DNA from: Erysipelotrichaceae bacterium
GTDB lineage: Bacteria > Bacillota_I > Bacilli_A > Erysipelotrichales > Erysipelotrichaceae
Assembly (NCBI GenBank): GCA_003520745.1
Contig: DOUE01000044.1
Location: 14,974-23,539 of the forward strand
Length of the DNA stretch: 8,566 nt
Direction: 5' to 3'
Shown here in pieces: positions 6,557 to 8,566 of the stretch. Below the pieces are notes generated by a model that was not told where the DNA came from, searched no databases, and saw only the letters and a program-made list of their open reading frames with translations. The translations under genes and the position numbers were made by a program. Within the stretch, counting starts at the first letter, position 1, and the number at the start of each line of letters is the position of its first letter.

Positions 6557-7804
6557 ATGAAAATCATCGATGTTGTCACAAGCCGGGGAAGAACGGGGTT
6601 CTTCTTCGATGACCAAAAAGCCATTAAAAAAGGAGCGAAATCCGACGGGAATTTCTATTTGGGGAATCCCGTGACGTCAGGTTTTACAAGCATTCGCCAA
6701 GCCGGCGAATCGCTGACCATTTTGCTTATCTTGGAAGACGGACAAGTCGCGATGGGGGATTGCTGCGCCGTGCAGTATAGCGGATGCGGAGGGCGCGACC
6801 CCTTGTTTTTGGCGAAGGAATTCGAACCGGTCGTGGAACAAGGATTGAAACCCTTGTTGGTCGGACGGGAACTGCTTTCATTCAAAGAGTTGGCGAAAGA
6901 ATTCGATTCCTTCATTTATGAGGGGAGACTGATCCATACCGCGCTTCGCTACGGCATCACCCAGGCGCTGCTGGACGCGGTCGCCAAAGCGAACCATACG
7001 CAGATGGCCAACATCGTCGCGAAGGAATACGGGACCACCGTCAGCGAAACCCTCATTCCGATCTTCAGCCAAAGCGGGGACAACCGCTATGACAACGTCG
7101 ACAAGATGATCATCAAGGGAAGCCAGGTTCTACCGCACGCCCTCATCAACAACGTCGAGAAGAAACTCGGTCTCAACGGTGAAATCCTGCTTGACTATGT
7201 CGGTTGGCTAAGAAAACGAATCGACGAGTTCAAAACGGATGAATCCTACCATCCCGTCCTCCATATCGATGTCTACGGTACCTTCGGTGCGATCTTCGGT
7301 CGGGATTATGAGAAGATGTGCGACTATATCGCGACACTACGGGAAGCCAGCGGAACGTATCGGCTCAGAATCGAAGGCCCGGTGGATTTCGACGACCGTG
7401 AAGCCACGATGGTCGGACTCAGGGGAATCACGGCGATGCTCGATCGAAAAGGGATCGACGTGGAAATCGTCGCCGATGAATGGTGCAACACCCTCGAGGA
7501 CATCAAGTATTTCGCCGACAACCGTGCCGGACACATGGTCCAAATCAAAACGCCGGATTTGGGCGGGGTGCAGAACATCGTGGAAGCCGTGCTTTATTGT
7601 AAAGAAAAAGGCATCGGCGCCTATCAAGGCGGGACATGTAACGAAACCGACATCAGTGCGAAAGCCTGCGTCCACATCGCCATGGCGACCTCGCCGGTCC
7701 AAATCCTGGCGAAACCCGGGATGGGCGTGGACGAAGCCTACATGATCGTATACAACGAAATGCAGCGGATTTTGGCATTGAACGCAGCCTTGAAAAAAAG
7801 ATAG
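6557..7804 (+). CDS. mal: 3-methylaspartate ammonia-lyase (EC 4.3.1.2)
   Basis: 415 residues (413 in Clostridium tetanomorphum). It removes ammonia from (2S,3S)-3-methylaspartate to give mesaconate, the step after glutamate mutase. It is an enolase-superfamily TIM barrel. Known residues fall at the same numbers as in C. tetanomorphum: H194 (LPHALINN), the Mg ligands D238 (HIDVYG), E273 (RIEGP) and D307 (VADEW), the catalytic base K331 (QIKTPDLGG) and C361 (QGGTCNETD). The enzyme is expected to need Mg2+ and a monovalent cation (K+). AGGGGA (6547-6552), overlapping the glmE stop, is the ribosome binding site for the ATG at 6557, 4 nt further on. It is the last gene of the operon and ends 8 nt before a terminator. 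Confidence 0.97.
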   Translation: MKIIDVVTSRGRTGFFFDDQKAIKKGAKSDGNFYLGNPVTSGFTSIRQAGESLTILLILEDGQVAMGDCCAVQYSGCGGRDPLFLAKEFEPVVEQGLKPLLVGRELLSFKELAKEFDSFIYEGRLIHTALRYGITQALLDAVAKANHTQMANIVAKEYGTTVSETLIPIFSQSGDNRYDNVDKMIIKGSQVLPHALINNVEKKLGLNGEILLDYVGWLRKRIDEFKTDESYHPVLHIDVYGTFGAIFGRDYEKMCDYIATLREASGTYRLRIEGPVDFDDREATMVGLRGITAMLDRKGIDVEIVADEWCNTLEDIKYFADNRAGHMVQIKTPDLGGVQNIVEAVLYCKEKGIGAYQGGTCNETDISAKACVHIAMATSPVQILAKPGMGVDEAYMIVYNEMQRILALNAALKKR

Positions 7805-7812
7805 AATGAGTC

Positions 7813-7840
7813 ATCCCAAGAACTTCTTGGGATTTCCTTT
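7813..7840 (+). terminator. Intrinsic terminator after mal
   Basis: A perfect 8-bp stem ATCCCAAG/CTTGGGAT (7813-7820 with 7826-7833) encloses an AACTT loop (7821-7825). The whole is a nearly perfect palindrome of 10 bp per arm around a single C. It is followed by a T-rich but interrupted tract (TTTCCTTT, 7833-7840). The stem is strong and the U-tract moderate. It marks the end of the operon. Confidence 0.75.
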
Positions 7841-7861
7841 CTCAATTTCCACGTCAAATAG

Positions 7862-7869
7862 TGTATGAT
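7862..7869 (+). promoter_or_regulatory. Possible -10 region for the ATP-grasp gene
   Basis: TATGAT (7864-7869) is a 5/6 match to the -10 consensus, preceded by TG at 7862-7863, and lies 24 nt before the start codon. No convincing -35 is found at 16-18 bp upstream (the bases there read CTCAAT). The assignment rests on the -10 and on the need for a new promoter after the terminator. Confidence 0.4.
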
Positions 7870-7893
7870 AAATAGGATAAACGAGGTGAACCG

Positions 7894-8566
7894 ATGAAAA
7901 CCCCATTTCTAGTCAGATTGATAACCCGGATGAATTACGGCGCATTCATCGAAACATGGAAAAGCGTCAAGAAAAAGTCGAAGAAGAACGGCATATTTCT
8001 CTTCTTTGACATGATTTATTGCGGACTTGTCTACCAAAGCGGATATATCGAATATGATATTTTCCAATTCTATCGACTCAATGCCAAACAACGTGATTCC
8101 TACATCACGCGCGGAAGATTGAATACCATGATCCGTCGGTTGAATGATCCCAAAAACTGGAATCAACTCGCAAACAAAGCGGATTTCGATGAGAAGTTCA
8201 AGGATTTCATCCACCGTGATTTTTTAGATCTGCGAAACGCGACGGTCGAGGATGTTTGGAAGTTCGTCGAAGGCCGCGAGTATATCATCGGTAAGGTGCT
8301 CAACGGAAGTTGCGGTAAAGGGATCCATAAACTTAAGATCTCGGACTACCATGATGCACAATCGTTGTTTGACGATCTTCATAACAAAAACATCGGGTTG
8401 ATCGAGGAATTGGTCATCCAACATCCCGTGCTTGCGGCCATCCATCCATTTTCGGTCAACACGTTGCGTGTCATGACCATCGTGGTCGACGATGTCGTCC
8501 ACATCCCCTGTGTCTACCTGCGTATCGGTAACGGAAAGCACGTGGATAATCTGAACAGCGGCGGGT
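7894..8566 (+). CDS. Sugar-transfer-associated ATP-grasp family protein (partial, 3' end outside window)
   Basis: The frame is open from the ATG at 7894 to the window edge: 224 codons plus one base, with no stop. GAGGTG (7883-7888) lies 5 nt upstream. After a basic N-terminal region with helices, the ATP-grasp core begins around residue 129. The core shows IIGKVLNGSCGKGI (131-144; K134 and K142 are candidate nucleotide lysines), a hinge EELVIQHPVL (171-180), and HPFSVNTLRV (184-193) followed by VYLRIGNGKHVDNLNSGG (207-224). The QHP / HP-x-SVNTLR / R-x-G-x-G...DN...GG series is characteristic of the family usually found in capsule or surface-glycan clusters (Pfam 'sugar-transfer associated ATP-grasp'). 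It probably ligates an amino acid or similar group to a glycan precursor, but the substrate is unknown. It has no evident link to the amino-acid operon upstream. Confidence 0.8.
   Translation, partial: MKTPFLVRLITRMNYGAFIETWKSVKKKSKKNGIFLFFDMIYCGLVYQSGYIEYDIFQFYRLNAKQRDSYITRGRLNTMIRRLNDPKNWNQLANKADFDEKFKDFIHRDFLDLRNATVEDVWKFVEGREYIIGKVLNGSCGKGIHKLKISDYHDAQSLFDDLHNKNIGLIEELVIQHPVLAAIHPFSVNTLRVMTIVVDDVVHIPCVYLRIGNGKHVDNLNSGG

Larger units (their letters stand above)
902..7804 (+). other. Predicted operon: tpl, P-loop/SAD gene, glmS, glmL, glmE, mal
   Basis: Six co-directional genes lie between the promoter at 849-877 and the terminator at 7813-7840. Gene spacings after tpl are 123 nt, then 8 nt, 1 nt, an 8-nt overlap, and 8 nt. 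The last four genes form the standard glutamate mutase/methylaspartase set. The only place where transcription could be modulated internally is the 123-nt gap after tpl, which carries a hairpin with a U-tract. The operon supplies two ammonia-releasing lyases and one B12 mutase, all feeding pyruvate-type carbon. Confidence 0.8.

Noticed and set aside
1..8566. Mobile elements, CRISPR arrays, tRNA or rRNA genes
   Set aside because: No repeat arrays, transposase-like reading frames, terminal inverted repeats or tRNA-like cloverleaf sequences were noticed. The window is almost filled by the genes listed.

Overview
The window looks like a chromosomal segment of an anaerobic, amino-acid-fermenting bacterium of the Bacillota (possibly a Mollicutes-related lineage). 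This rests on AGGAG-type ribosome binding sites, short intrinsic terminators, a near-perfect CcpA-type cre operator and coenzyme-B12 amino-acid fermentation genes of clostridial type. Base composition is near half GC by eye. All complete genes run on the + strand and read in the standard code.

Layout. (1) 1-168 is the C-terminal end of an FAD-dependent fumarate-reductase-like flavoprotein. (2) 275-718 is a small membrane-anchored protein whose soluble part resembles the C-terminal domain of LiaF, followed by a good intrinsic terminator (731-760). (3) A promoter overlapped by a cre-like operator (849-877) precedes a six-gene operon, 902-7804: tyrosine phenol-lyase (tpl), an unusual P-loop NTPase fused to an alanyl/threonyl-tRNA-synthetase second additional domain (SAD), glutamate mutase small subunit (glmS), the MutL/GlmL ATPase, glutamate mutase large subunit (glmE), and 3-methylaspartate ammonia-lyase (mal). 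A hairpin with a U-tract, lying inside a doubtful 36-codon ORF, separates tpl from the rest. A terminator follows mal. (4) 7894 to the window end is the N-terminal part of a sugar-transfer-associated ATP-grasp protein with its own ribosome binding site.

How it works together. GlmS and GlmE with adenosylcobalamin turn L-glutamate into (2S,3S)-3-methylaspartate, and Mal deaminates that to mesaconate. These are the first two steps of the methylaspartate route to pyruvate and acetate. TPL splits L-tyrosine into phenol, pyruvate and ammonia, so tyrosine and glutamate catabolism appear to be under one catabolite-repressible promoter. GlmL is the ATPase that usually accompanies glutamate mutase, with a proposed but unproven reactivase role. 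The later enzymes (mesaconase, citramalate lyase) are not in this window.

The least understood and most interesting component is the P-loop/SAD fusion protein at 2408-3328. It sits in the middle of the operon and its SAD metal-ligand motifs are altered.
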